A stretch of DNA of 22,611 nt from Saccoglossus kowalevskii (lineage: Eukaryota > Hemichordata > Enteropneusta > Harrimaniidae), in contig NW_003131865.1 of assembly GCF_000003605.2 (NCBI RefSeq), positions 294,679 to 317,289 on the forward strand, given 5' to 3'. The notes below the pieces were generated by a model. The model made no database searches. It was not told where the DNA came from and saw nothing but the letters and a program-made list of their open reading frames with translations. A program made the translations under genes and the position numbers. Of the stretch, positions 1 through 13,200 are shown piece by piece. The first letter of the stretch is position 1; each line of letters opens with the position of its first letter.

Positions 1-228
1 AAATGACAAAAATATTCACCAAAATTAGAGAATTGAAGATATCAACATGAAATGAACAAACCTAAGAGAGGTCTACCCAAGGTACATATACACCAAGTAT
101 CAAAGCATTCAGGCTTGTAGTTTTCAAGAAGAAGTCGAAAAAGTAAAACATTGACACGGACGAAGGACGACGACGACGGACAATCACTCATATGATAAGC
201 TCCGCTCGACAAAGTCGACAGCGGAGCT
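1..228 (+). mobile_element. Second pearl/HINE-like copy, 3' part (cut by window edge)
   Basis: The sequence matches the last core repeat and 3' module of the intron 2 element in the same orientation: AAATGACAAAAATATTCACC, then GAAGTCGAAAAAGTAAAACA, a GAC-rich run (153-181), CAATCACTCATATGATAAGC and the terminal hairpin (AGCTCCGCT 198-206, AGCGGAGCT 220-228). Unlike the other copy its last core unit is not internally deleted. The 5' part is outside the window. Confidence 0.75.
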
Positions 229-318
229 AAAAAACTAAATCTGCCATTTAACAGTCCAGGGCAAAATTACAGAAAAATTTGTGAAATTCTAATTATAATT
301 ATGAGTATTTATTTTCAG

Positions 319-420
319 TGCCAGGGATAAAAGAGATAATATGTGATTACAACAAGATATCGCACAGTCTGCACAAAAACAGATTATCGTCCAACGTGCT
401 GCGAAGGTTGATGCAACCTG
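319..420 (+). other. Possible plus-strand exon or chance open stretch
   Basis: A pyrimidine-rich ATTTATTTTCAG precedes position 319 and GTATGC follows position 420. Between them one frame is open for 33 codons, starting PGIKEIICDYNK and ending LRRLMQP, with matching entry and exit phase (phase 1). I do not recognise the peptide. It is antisense to, and inside, a dynein intron, so a nested gene, a mobile-element exon or chance are all possible. Confidence 0.2.
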
Positions 421-942
421 GTATGCATAAATAGTCTACAGTAATAATTTTATCAATATACATCTTTCCTTTCCAATCAATTGGTGTATGAAACCCAGAA
501 CTGGGCAATGAAACATAAATAGTGGTAGTATATTACCGGTAGTACAAGTTTTATTTAGAAATTCATTTTGAAACATATCCACCATCTTGGAAATAATTTG
601 CGTAAACTGAGAACAGACTTCTCAAGGTAGAGTGAACCAAGTGAGTATTGGTCACCAAATCTGAGAGGAGAATAACGCACTGGAGAGAAGCACTTGTAAC
701 TTAGATGTTTATTGATCAACTGCTAGTCCTAGAACTGAGCCTAAATGATACAAAATGTTCCATACAATGTATCAATATCATTATGCAAATAACTAAACTA
801 AACGTTATAGCCTCAAATCATTACAATGTGTAATCAACCCATATTTAGATTTTGCATTTATTTATAAGGTGGATGCTATACCTTTCAAAGATAAAGTGAC
901 AGATGTAATATATTGTTATTTGTATTAAACAGAAAAGCTTAC

Positions 943-1206
943 CCATATAAGCCAAGTGAGAGCTAGAGGTGATACGTCTTCTGATAGAATCAAGTGTGTA
1001 TCTTGTCACTTTCAACAAAGCATCTAAATTACGATGATTGAAATGAGACAACAATTCCTGAGCAGACTCCTCAATGTTTTCTCTTTGTTCACGTTTCCTT
1101 CTGGCAATAGTCTGGGCCACTGCTGACTGACCTCTGCTAGGACTGGCATGTCCACTGGCATGTGATACAGAACCACTGGCACGACGTTTCCTGTCATCTT
1201 CCTCAT
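943..1206 (-). CDS. DNAH8: Dynein heavy chain exon 16 (residues 979-1066)
   Basis: 264 nt, phase 1 in and phase 1 out, acceptor GTTCAG, donor GTAAGC. The acidic run continues (EEDDRKRR), followed by a Ser/His/Gly-rich stretch ([16 protein letters not shown]). The conserved block is [20 protein letters not shown] then [20 protein letters not shown] and IRRRI. The next exon is to the left of the window. Confidence 0.93.
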
Positions 1207-4200
1207 CTGAACATTGAAAACAAGCATTGGGAGACATAATGTAATTATTCTATCAAGGTGACGAAGATAGAGACTGTATTTTATAACGATTATATTGTAT
1301 ATACCAGGTAACAGTGTTTAAAACAGTTATAACATAGCACTGGCATATCATTATATGGTTGTCTTTTTGTTTATGCTTCTAAGAAATGGTAGAATTACAC
1401 TAAAGCGTGGTGGTCATCGCGCAGCACATGTTCAAATTTCATGTAAATAAACAATGTATTTCACACGCGATGTATACATCGCTATGAGCTATTTAGTGCT
1501 CTCTCCTCCTCATCATCATCAAATGTACAATGATTCTGATTTATTCTTTTGTCAGCTTACCATCACTCCCTTCATCCTCCTCTTCTTTTTCTCCCTCTTT
1601 GGCTGGTTCTTCCAGTTCATCCACAATAAGCATATTGATGAGCTCATTAGCAGCTTCTTCAACCTGAGTGCTCTTGATTTGCAAAGTAATCGCTCCTCTA
1701 TTACACAATTCCTAGAAAGTCGAATGACAATAACAAATTAATTAATTCCTTCCCCAACAAATTTGTTAAAAACACTTGTATTGGTGTAAATATTGTATAA
1801 TTAAATGAGCTGGTATCTGTTTCCATGGAAACAATGACTCAGTTTATTCCTTAAGGCCACTGACAGCCATTTTGAATTGAAAACTACATACAACAAATTC
1901 AGCTACCAAAGTTTTTACATGTACTGACAGTGGCAATGATTTGGTAACATTTTTGGAAATTCCTGTATCAAAACTGTGTCTATTCTTAATGCTAGAATTT
2001 AAAAATGAAATGTACATGTTGTATGCCAAGTGTTTTCACCTGAGTTTTATCCAGAAATTGTTCAGCTGTCCATGGTTCATCTTCTGGAAGTTCACATAAC
2101 ATAGTAGTACTCATCTCTTGTAGAACAGAATTAATACGATACTGTACAAGGTCATTTGCACGATCCATCAATAATTCTAACTCTCCTGAAAAACAAAACA
2201 AAAACATTTTACATAAATATTTAATAAATTCCAAATCCATGCCTTGGTCTAAGACGTGTAAATGTGTACTTGATCCAGACAGTCCTAACACCTTAACCTT
2301 TTTCAACAGTTCCCTCTTTTCATCACAAAATTGTCCTGTTTATAGTCCGCTCTTTCCTTCAGAAAATTGGGACAAAAATAGACAAATTTTTGTAGTAAAA
2401 ACTGAAAATTGTCTATATTGTGTCTGTTGCCTCCAAATTTAGGGTCCGTTTTTCAGAAAGAATATAAGAAAAATGTGCAGAAAAAATTTGGGTGAGAATG
2501 TTTAGTGGTGAGAAGGGTTAATGGGTTCCCTCAGAGATGACCATTCATAAAATAAACCTTCAGTTATTTTTTTATCAATTCAAATATTTTGATCAGAAAC
2601 TGTGAGCAACAAACAATTATGTATATTTGGTTCAAAATTAACAAACAAATTATAGAAAATATGTACAAATTTGCAAAATGTTTTACCCAAATTTTGGCAA
2701 AAAAATTTATAGCATTCAAAGGTTTGAAGATTAAAAGTAAACAGACAGCACAGAGATGACTGCAAAGTACAATCACTAACTAGACTACCTCTGTACAGCC
2801 ATCTTCAATGTTTTAAAACAAAAGCATGAGAAGCATAAAATATGCCCCCTTTTCTTAAATATTTGGTTGACAAGAACCTTTTTCTATTATTTTTTGGCAA
2901 ACTGCTTAAATTTACCCAAAATTTTTAAAAATAGTGACAATGAGGACAAGAGCAGGTAGCTTATATAAAATTAGATTCATCATCAGGAAATGAACAAGTC
3001 TTACCTAAAGCATCGTACACATCTTTCACATAGGTATCAATGGTCATACTGGTCCATGTCAACTTAGTGAGACCCGGTTCTATTGCATCATCTAGTTTGG
3101 ATATATGTGGGGCCATTAATGGTTCAAATGCTGCATGTATCTTTCCACATACTCTCTTATTTTCAGACAACAGTAGCTACAAATAAATCACAACAAGAAT
3201 GAAATGTAAGTAAATTCTAAGTATTCTAAATAATTCTCATTCAAAATCACGAGTAACAAAAATGTTCTCTGATTACTACATTAATAAGTACCTATGTCTT
3301 ATTTTTTTTGTGACAGTTAAAAGCATGTTTTCTAAATCACTAAATTAATTCTTAAAAGCCAGTAATTTGGCCAACATGTACCTGTAACTTGTTGTAGTTC
3401 TCTTTAAAATAACCTTGTTTTTGACGTAATGCTTTGGCTGCCAAAGGTATCTCTAATCCCATCCTAGCCATACACTCCGCCTCTCTGATCAGTGTCAAGA
3501 TTTGTGGGTCAAAGTTCACATACAAATCGCCACTTTCGGGATGACGAACAAGCAACGAAGCATGAAGGCCAGATTTTGATGCTTCTACTTGACGTAACCA
3601 TGCACGATGATACAAAACTTCAAACTCCATCAATACTTTAGCCAACTTGTTGAAATTCTTGATGACCTTTTTTCCCTCGGGTGATGAGAGTATTGCCGGA
3701 AATTGCTGGAACGTCTCCATTGGTTCTTGTATGCGTCGATACATCTGTCGTGCCCACATTATCTTACCAGCTATCGGTGGGAGATCTCTCGCAACCGGTG
3801 GATCATTTTTGTTCTTCTGGTAACTACGTGAAGTATTTTCAATTTCCCGACCATATTTCTGCAGAATTATGGAATACTTCTCCTCAATGCCAAGATTAGG
3901 AATGTTTAATCTAGAAAAATACATAATTAACTTATTCACATATTAACATAATTCAAAGAACAATTAGGACAATTCATTTAAAATGTAGTTTGCAAGTGAC
4001 AAATTTTCATAAATTTCACTAACTTATATAGCGTATTTCACACTAAATGTCACAACTGTGAATTTCAAAACTGTGTACAATGTATAAAGATCAAAAATTG
4101 AACTAGTGAAATAAAACACCAGTGAACATTAATGTTTTTACAATACCACAATCTGTATTGTTCAAAATGGATGTGTAGTGATAAGCAGTGACTTACCTTT

Positions 4201-7200
4201 CAAATTTGTTGATAAGAGTCAGGGCTCTCCCCACATTATGAATTCTGTCAAATGCATGATTCATAAATGACTTGATTTGTGACTGTTGAGATACAAATAA
4301 ATAATAAACTGATGATATGTGATATTAACTTGATATGACTTTCATTTCAACATATGAGGATTGCTTTCATTATACACAGCTCTACATTTCACTTGCATTA
4401 CGGGTTAGTGGTTATCCTGACACATAATTTTCAATATAGTCCCATGTGAGGTGTAAAAAATATGTAATATACATAGTTTGTTTACTTGAAATTTATACGA
4501 TGACCACAACCCCTAACACATCACCTTATGACACCACTTTTTTCCATTGATTTTGGTCTCTAAACAGTCTACATGAACTACCAGGAAATCAATATTTTAT
4601 TTACATGTTAAATATAATAATATTGTAATATTGCAACAACTCAAATATGAAAAAGCATTATTAAGTAATTAACAACCATGTTTGGGTATTTTACTGAACA
4701 AAATATATTTGCTAGTTCAAAACTGTCAACAAATGGTGACAACAATTTTAAACACATGAATCTGTTTGCAATATAAATGCACTATACAGCAGATTTTAAT
4801 TTATTTAAATAATTCAATACTTTTTGCATAAATACTTGTAAAATTTTATTTACCTGCAATTCTGATATCTGTCGCTTGAATTCATCGTAATCAATGTCAA
4901 AATCTGCTTTTCTCTGATCTAAAGGATTGTACGGTTTCTTTCTGATTGTGGTGATGATAGCGTTGAATCGGCTTGCCATCAACTCCATACCTAAATACAA
5001 TTAGAGAGCAAAAATATGTCATGATTCAATACATTCCGCTAAAAAAAATTCTAGAATGCTTGGAAAGAAGTTTGAAAAAGCATTTCTTAACATCAATATG
5101 GCCACCCACCAGTTCACATTCAGTGTGAAAATATTACGCTTAGAGATTTTTTGAAAATAAGCTGATGACAAATTAGTGGAGGAAAGAAACAAATATTCCA
5201 GCCATATGAACCCAGAATTAGCCAATAAAAAATCAGACATTTCCCAGAATTATTTTTGTGCATGTGATGAAATTTTTTTATGGAAACTGTTTTCTCAGAA
5301 TTATTCATTGTTTTAATTTGAATTTGTCTTCTTCAGTGGCAAAAGTGACATAATATGAGCAAATTAGATAATAGTCGCCTCTCGGAAAGTTAGCTGATTT
5401 GCCTATAAACCAAGGATTAGCAGGAGGGCAGAAATTGACACTTGACCCGATTCTTACCTTCTATTCTACAATCAGATAATTTAGAGTAGACTACGATGGA
5501 ATCAAAGATATCAATAATCTTCAGAAGACGTCTCTGAAAGGTATCAAACTTTCCAAAGATGTACATTTCAGAGAAATCAAATTGTCGCTCATTCGGCATA
5601 TTTTCCAGCTTCTGTTTGGTTTTCTGGAAGCAGCGTTGGTATTCTTGATTCAAGCGTATGCATGCACGCAGTTTTTCGATTAGTTCATTTCGTGGTTGTT
5701 CCCAAATAGTGTACATTCCATCACATGTGATGTATGACTTGCAGGCCGTGATCATTTGGTTCGTAACCTGAAAGCGTACAAAAAGAACATGTGAATAAAC
5801 ATGTTTGTACTAATGTGGTAATTAAAGGAACTATCGAGCCAAAGAACATAATGACCCCTCAAGAAAAACTCCACAAATGTAGGAGAATGCAATTTACAGT
5901 TTTTTTATGTCACTTTTCATTATCTAGATATTCAACTTTTCATCAGTATTATGTAGTCAGCCATCTTGACTCTCAAGCAAAGAATTATGGGTAAAGTATG
6001 ACATCATAGAATCTGTTGTCAGAAATTGAAAAAATGATTTCTATAACATGAGAAATACTGATCCGAATTAGTTCACATTTTCGTTGTGCATATTATTCAT
6101 GTATATAATTATAGTAATGAAATCACTTCATTTTTTAAAATACATTTGAGATACACCAAACTGAAAATAGTCAAGATTTTATATTGATCAATAAAATATC
6201 CATGTTTGGAGATGATCAAATACAAATATGATAGTTAATTTGTATTACCTTAACAAAGAGCGATGTCATTCTTTCTGATGTGTTGTAGTAGCGAGATATA
6301 CTGTGAATCATACGGATAGCATTAACCAATCCAGGAATCGTTTCAACCATACCAACCTGTATAAATAAGTAACATTGTCAAGTTAATGATGTCAATATTG
6401 AACATCAAGGCCCCATACCATGCATAGAAATGTAATGTTGTATTGGGAAACAAAAAATGGACATTATGTGATATAATAGAATTTAATAATAACATGCCAT
6501 TTACATTGGATTTAATATTGAGAAAAAGCAATTTATCATCTCCTCTCATATGCAAAACAGGTTTGATCACAAATACTGCTGCATAAGATACAATATAGAC
6601 GTGTATTTCACTGTGCTCAGACAGACATTTTACTTGTTATTCACTGCCTTTTGCAAATTGCATCTTGGGAAAAGGTCAACACAGTAGACATTTGCATAAC
6701 ACAAACAAAGAAGCAATTAATGTTCTATTGAGTGTGTTTTATCAGATATCAACTCTTAGAGGTTGTCCAAAATATATTGAAATATTTCAATAAGGGCAAA
6801 TGTTAATCTCATTAGATAAACTTTCACTTTATCAAGCCGCTAAAAAAACATGACACAAAATCAGCTCACCATTATGATAGTATTTAAATCTAATACAAGT
6901 CCCATATAACGAGTTATAAGTGTACAGAAAAATAAAAGGACATGATCTGAACCTGGTCCCATATCTGAATTGACAGTTTAAATCACAGCCTATTAAATTA
7001 CCACCACTACAAAAAAATTAAGTAACTAATTTTCACTAAATCACAAAATTCACAAATGTCAATCTTAAAATTAAAGTACTTTTACATACTAATGATACAC
7101 ATTAAGTAACTTACAGGATCACTGTTGTAAAGTGGATCACAGAATTTTTCTAATGTGTACAGATATTTGACATTGTCTTTGGCTTCATTAGCTGCATCTG

Positions 7201-10200
7201 TGATTCTTCTATCCAAATCCACCCAAATCTGAAAAGAATTCACGTATACATTGAATATTACAAACTGATCACTAGAAGCTTAGTGATTGTTGCAGAAAAC
7301 CATTACAATTTAATGTTGTCACAGGGTGTAATCAAACTTAGTCTATGAATAAAATAAGATACAAATTTACTTTTTCTATTTTTCTATTGAAAATACATTC
7401 TGTAGTTTGCTATACTGTACTTGTCCAACTTTGTGTCCATGCTAAGTATGGTATGTCTGGTGTCTAATGTCTAATAACTCATAGAATTGAGTTTAGTATT
7501 TTAATGTATTTGTATGGTATAAGTGGAAACCCACCTTGACTGTTTTAGACTTTGCTGCCTGTAGAACAGTCAGGACAGCTTTGACATCAGATCCTTTTAT
7601 TTGGTCTAACAGATAGTTAAATTTAGCCATCCTCTTTTTCCAATGTTCTAGTTCAGCTCTGGGTCCAATGTTGTCTGCTTCTTTCCTCATCTGTTCACTC
7701 TCTGCCAACACCTATAGATATACCGGTATATGAATGAACACTCCATCAACACACAACATAGAATTGTAATATTGATTTGACAACTATCAGAAAGTTTTAT
7801 TAGAATTTTTGACATATTAATGCAAAATCAGCACTTTTATAAATATTTCAGTTGCTTATATTTAAAAGAAATATTTTTTCGCCATAACTCAACAACTCAA
7901 TGTATGTTTGGTGTCAAAAATGAGAACATAATATTGTTTCAAGTAACATACTTGTTCAATTTGCTTAATCCATACTGCTATGCATTCCTCTATAGCTTCC
8001 AATGATTCGGTGCTATTAGCTGCTGCTATGTAATCATTAGGTTTTTTCAGTTTTGCTAGATTGTAAGTCTGACATGGTTTTAACTCCACTTTGTCAAAAA
8101 TACACTCTTGTGCTCCCACCAAAACGGAAACATAGGAATCTAACTTATTCAGGAAATCAGCTCTGATGAGAGTCCCTTCAAAGTTACTAATCTTTCCCCA
8201 GCCATTGGTGTTCTTTCGGAGAGCAGGAATAAAAACTGTTGACATCATCTGGTCCACTGATGCTAGGAGTCCCTTTTCACAGGTATCAAGCACAGTGAAG
8301 GTGATATCCTATCAAACAAGAAATATATCAATAAATAATAGTAAATCTACAAAATTGAATACAGAGAAACTGACAATGACCAGGTTGATTTGAAAAATGA
8401 ACCGGTACCAGTCAAAGTAAATAAGTATTGAAGTAAAACCTTAAATTTCCAATTTTCATATTAAAATCAGCATTATTCAGGGCTCAAAATTCTGAGGCCA
8501 TGGAGGGAATTGTCTAGATCCCCAATCTGAAAGCATATTGATGTCTTTCAATATGTCAAGCAGTCTAAGGCATTTTAAATGTAAAAAATATTGGCCTTGG
8601 GTGCCCTCCCAAGTTCAAGTCCTTAATTATAATAACATGTGTATATTTTGGCATTTTGATACGTCATTGCTGTACTGCACATTGACATCAAATTTGGTAA
8701 CGAAAGATCATGCAATATTGCGGTTTGTGACATAGATATATAAAAACATAATAATATACACAAACAAAATGAAAGCACATTACATAAAGCATGTATCAAT
8801 TTCAAACATTTACAGCATTCTGTGTTACATATCATTCAGGTTTCTGTACAATATTGTCAAAATAGATGATATCACAACAAGCACATACTGGTGGCATATC
8901 ATCTCAATAACAATGAATGACCCACAGTGTCATACTGAATGTCAATGTGCACAGAATTAAATAGAAGATCAACTGCACTAGGTTATGATATGCCCTCAAT
9001 ATAAATTAATGCAAATCATAGAAAACATTACATTCCCACAAGAAATACAGAAAGATCTAAAAATATTTAATTTCTTGATGTCTTTGAAAGATGATGTTAG
9101 GCAATTATAATCATAACTCAAAAAAGAAATGAAAAAATTGTCTGATATGTAACATTTTATCATATTACCGATTTCTTTTCCTTTTATAGTAGTAGTTATG
9201 ACAACTAATCTTTATTGCTATTAACTGATGGAAACTTTGTATTTCTAAAGATGCAATAAAGTTATTAATATTTTATGCAAGATGGTGTGTGAATGTTGTT
9301 TTGCAAAGTGGGAATATACTTTACTTACTTTTGTGATGTTTTCAGTTGAAATTACTTTGTCTGAACTGGTTTTAGAGAAAAATAAACACACTCCTGTCAA
9401 TGAGCTTTCACTTCCATCAGTGACACACAACTTTGATTTGGCAGATTTTCTAACCACTTGTGGGGGACCTAATCTTATCTGATCAGCTGAAATGAACAAA
9501 ATAGAAAGTAGATTTGAATAATACATTATTACATCACATACATGAAAGATGAAGTACACTTATACTGCAGTGAAATAATTTTGTGTCTTTCCATACTGAT
9601 TATCAAAATATTGTTTGAACATCGGAATACTATAATATTTTCCCATCACAATTCTTATGCAAATTTTTACATGTTTTTCTATAATTTTTTGTAAATTTTA
9701 GATCAATTGGACATCATTCCCCATTGGGTACACACCTTGATCAAAATTTTAGAAAAAATAATTATAACAATCATGCAGGTTTCAGTGTGTGATACAAAGA
9801 TTACAGCATTCAAAAAATTATGCTAACATGCTAACTATGATTTCAACTATTGACATACCTGGTTCAGGACCCGGATCTGTGTCCTGATAAAAGAACATCA
9901 ACGTGGTGGGTCCATCTGCATCAAAAAAACCATCCATGGATTCAATTTGCTTGCCATCCAAAATGGCGTCCACCACCTCTGTATAGTCCATACCAAGATA
10001 GTCTGCCAAGGTTTGTAAAACATACTCATGTCTGCCATCTAATTGGGCCTTTTTAGCTTCTCGCTCTTCTTTTAATTTTTGCTAAAAACCAAGAAAAATT
10101 AATTGTTTTAAAATTGTTATGACATTTGAGCTATAAAAGTGTATAAGATTTGTATTGACCAGGGAATTTTTCTATATACTATTAGCGATAAAAGTAAACG

Positions 10201-13200
10201 TAAAGAACATGAATAGGTGTGGAAACCTCTATGGCCAATGTAAGAACAGCAGATTTAGCTCACTGATAGAGAATATTTACAATATTAAAGAAAAGATTTG
10301 GTAAGCAAAGAAAGACTCAATTGCGAAACTGGAAATGAGTTTATTACCATATTAAAGAAGAAGGTAACACAGAAAAACACTACTGGTATTTGAAAAAACA
10401 GCATGTAATTAAGACTAATTAATTAGTATTTCTAGAAAAGTTTGTCTTGCAATTCATGTGAAAACAATTGCAAGGGGGCAATGGATCTCTATTTCTCTGT
10501 CCAGGGAGAACACTGTAATATATATTACAGATGAAAAGAATTTTGAACATTGTTCAGTGACACACACAACCCACAGAGCTTACATTATACTTTACAACAA
10601 CAGCTAATGTGGTGGACTGGTGGGCAAACAAAAAATGTACCAAATATGATGTGTATTTATTGTATATTAGATCATTCAAATATGACTCATTTTGACCATA
10701 GACACACCTCCAAGTACATGTGCTACTAATACAGCTCATTATTATTATTATTTGTTTAAAATGCACAACTGTCGATTATGAAAAAAATTGGTATACAAGG
10801 TTTCTAGAACCTAAACTGAGGTTTAATTGAAGAATCATTTTTATGGAATGTTGACAAACAACGATAATTGACAAACAATGGCAATAAAAACAGACAAGCA
10901 GCCTCTCAGCTGAGATAGCTCCGCTGTTAGCAATGCACATTTCAATTAAAGAACAGAAGATGTCATTAGAAAATGAGCAATATGCATAGTATCAATGCAA
11001 TGGGACTTGCTGTTTTCGACTAGAATTCAAAAATATCACTTTTCACCAAAAATGACAAAAATATTCATCAAAAGTGCAGAATTTAAGATATCATCATACA
11101 AATGAACAAATTTGAGAGTGGTCCACATGTAGTACCTATATATGTAATATCAAAGCAATTGGACTTGTGGTTTTTAACAAGAAGTCGAAAATATCACTTT
11201 TTACCAAAAATGACAAAAATATTCAACAAAATTAGAGAATTAAAGATATTATTACAAAATGAACAAATCTGAGAGAGGTCCACATGTAGTACCTATATAT
11301 GTAATATCAAAGCAATTGGACTTGCGGTTTTTAACAAGAAGTTGAAAATATCACTTTTTACCAAAAATGACAAAAATATTCACCAAAATTAGAAGTCGAA
11401 AAAGTAAAACATTGACACAGACGACGGACACAGGACGACGGACGACAGACAATCACTCATATGATAAGCTCCGCTCGACAAAGTCGACAGCGGAGCTAAA
11501 AATTTAATATCACTTTTCAACTCCATCAAAGTCATGAACAAAACCCTGCCAACATGCATACTGTTGGTCAAAGTCCAAAAATATTTTTGTTTGTAACAAA
11601 AAACTTTGAAATAACATTTTCGGGAATTTACTTTCAAATGATAAAGTGTCAAATTCATTGGACCACGCCATGTCCCATATTGTATATACAAGTTTAATGG
11701 TTGACACAAACAAAACATTAATTGTTTACATGAAATTCAAGTGTGCTGCTAGACCGTGACACTTTATGTGATACATTGTAATATGCGAGTACATGTATGT
11801 CTTTCAACAATCTATTATTCATTGAAATGTCACTTACAAGTTAGGGTAACCATGGCATACATTTTGGTAATCAAGTATGTACTAGTAATGGAGGATACAT
11901 TTTACATTTGATCATCCTAAACTCCACAGGAATGTACATACATGTAAATTGTTATTTTCACATGAACCAAAAATTGCTTTTATTATATATTAGTTTGTTA
12001 AAATATGATTTATTATCACCATGAACATACCTGTACCATTCACATGTAAACATTTAGTTCCATGATGTATGTAAGTGTATATGTTACTAATAAAGTAAAT
12101 ATGGTATCCAAACAAATTAAACATTTAATAAATATTTTCAAGTGATCTTTTCAAGGGATAGGCGTCTTCAACTTAATCCTTATTATATGTACAATGCAAG
12201 AACCCCCAGTGGCATTTTCTGTTTTGAATAAAATATTATTTTTAACAACTTCTGATGCTGTATTCTAATTTATTATCTGATTATATAGACATGTAGTAAA
12301 TGTTTTGTGCAAACTTGATCTTGACAACGGCAGCCATTTTGAAAGCACTGCCTTCATACAATCGCACTGACAATAGATGTTTTGTCAGCAGCAGTGACCT
12401 TAATTTTTTGTTGTCAGTAAGAATAATATAAGCATTTTGTTGAAGGTCTACGTAACAGTTATTGCAAGACTGGAATAACTTTTGAATGGCTTCGCAACCA
12501 TGAAGGTGACCATGCAGTAATGGATTAGGCTATGATTGTACGATGGCTAACTGGCTAGATTACATTCACCCCAGTACTATCTTTCCACTAATAAATTCAC
12601 CTCAGTTATCAATTAAGTCACCAAATAATGATGAAACAGCAGTCAAAATCAAATGAATACTCAAATAGACATATCAACTACTTGTGTATACACAATCATT
12701 GCATAAGAAAATATAACTATATTATGATAAAAATGACCAAACACAAGATATTCCGTTAAATGGCAAATGATGTGAAACCTTACTTTTTCAACCATGGTTG
12801 TCTTAAGCTTGACAGATGCAGCAGCTTTCGCTGCCTGGGTCGCCATTTTGTCCTCAATAGCTCCACGAGGTGTATAGCGGTAACCAAGTCTTTGTATTGT
12901 ACACTCTGCTATCAAATAACCTTAATTTAACAACACAAACTGCTACAAGGATTTTTTGCTTTTTCTTCTGGCTAACAATAACAGTTTCTTTGATCTATTT
13001 AAGACAGCCCTTGGTTGGCATGGAAACTACATTGAAATACACACACACTACCCAGTGACAATTGACTTTGTTGACATTTAATGGAACAGCCGATACTCAT
13101 CATATACTAGGTCAATTGCAAAAGATGGTGAGATAAGGGACCACGTGAAAATATTGCTTTATGTCATAAATAGCCAAGAATAATGTACTTGTTGTGAGTA

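Larger units (their letters stand above)
1..942 (-). other. Intron 16 (5' part, continues off the left edge)
   Basis: Donor GTAAGC at 942-937. It contains the second mobile-element copy (1-228), a TACCGGTA palindrome at 534-541 and a splice-flanked open stretch on the plus strand (319-420). The next dynein exon was not found. Confidence 0.75.
10082..12783 (-). other. Intron 2 (2.7 kb)
   Basis: From donor GTAAGG to acceptor TTTTTAG. It holds the complete pearl/HINE-like element at 10917-11497, inserted antisense to the gene. I see no exon or other structure in the rest, which is AT-rich. Confidence 0.8.

Noticed and set aside
3681-3899. Plus-strand open frame over exon 12
   Set aside because: It is the complementary-strand shadow of a strongly conserved dynein exon.
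9282-9482. Plus-strand open frame over exon 4
   Set aside because: Antisense shadow of the dynein exon, with no independent evidence.
11839-11856. GTAACCATGGCATAC in intron 2 as an X-box
   Set aside because: The right half-site fails at two core positions.
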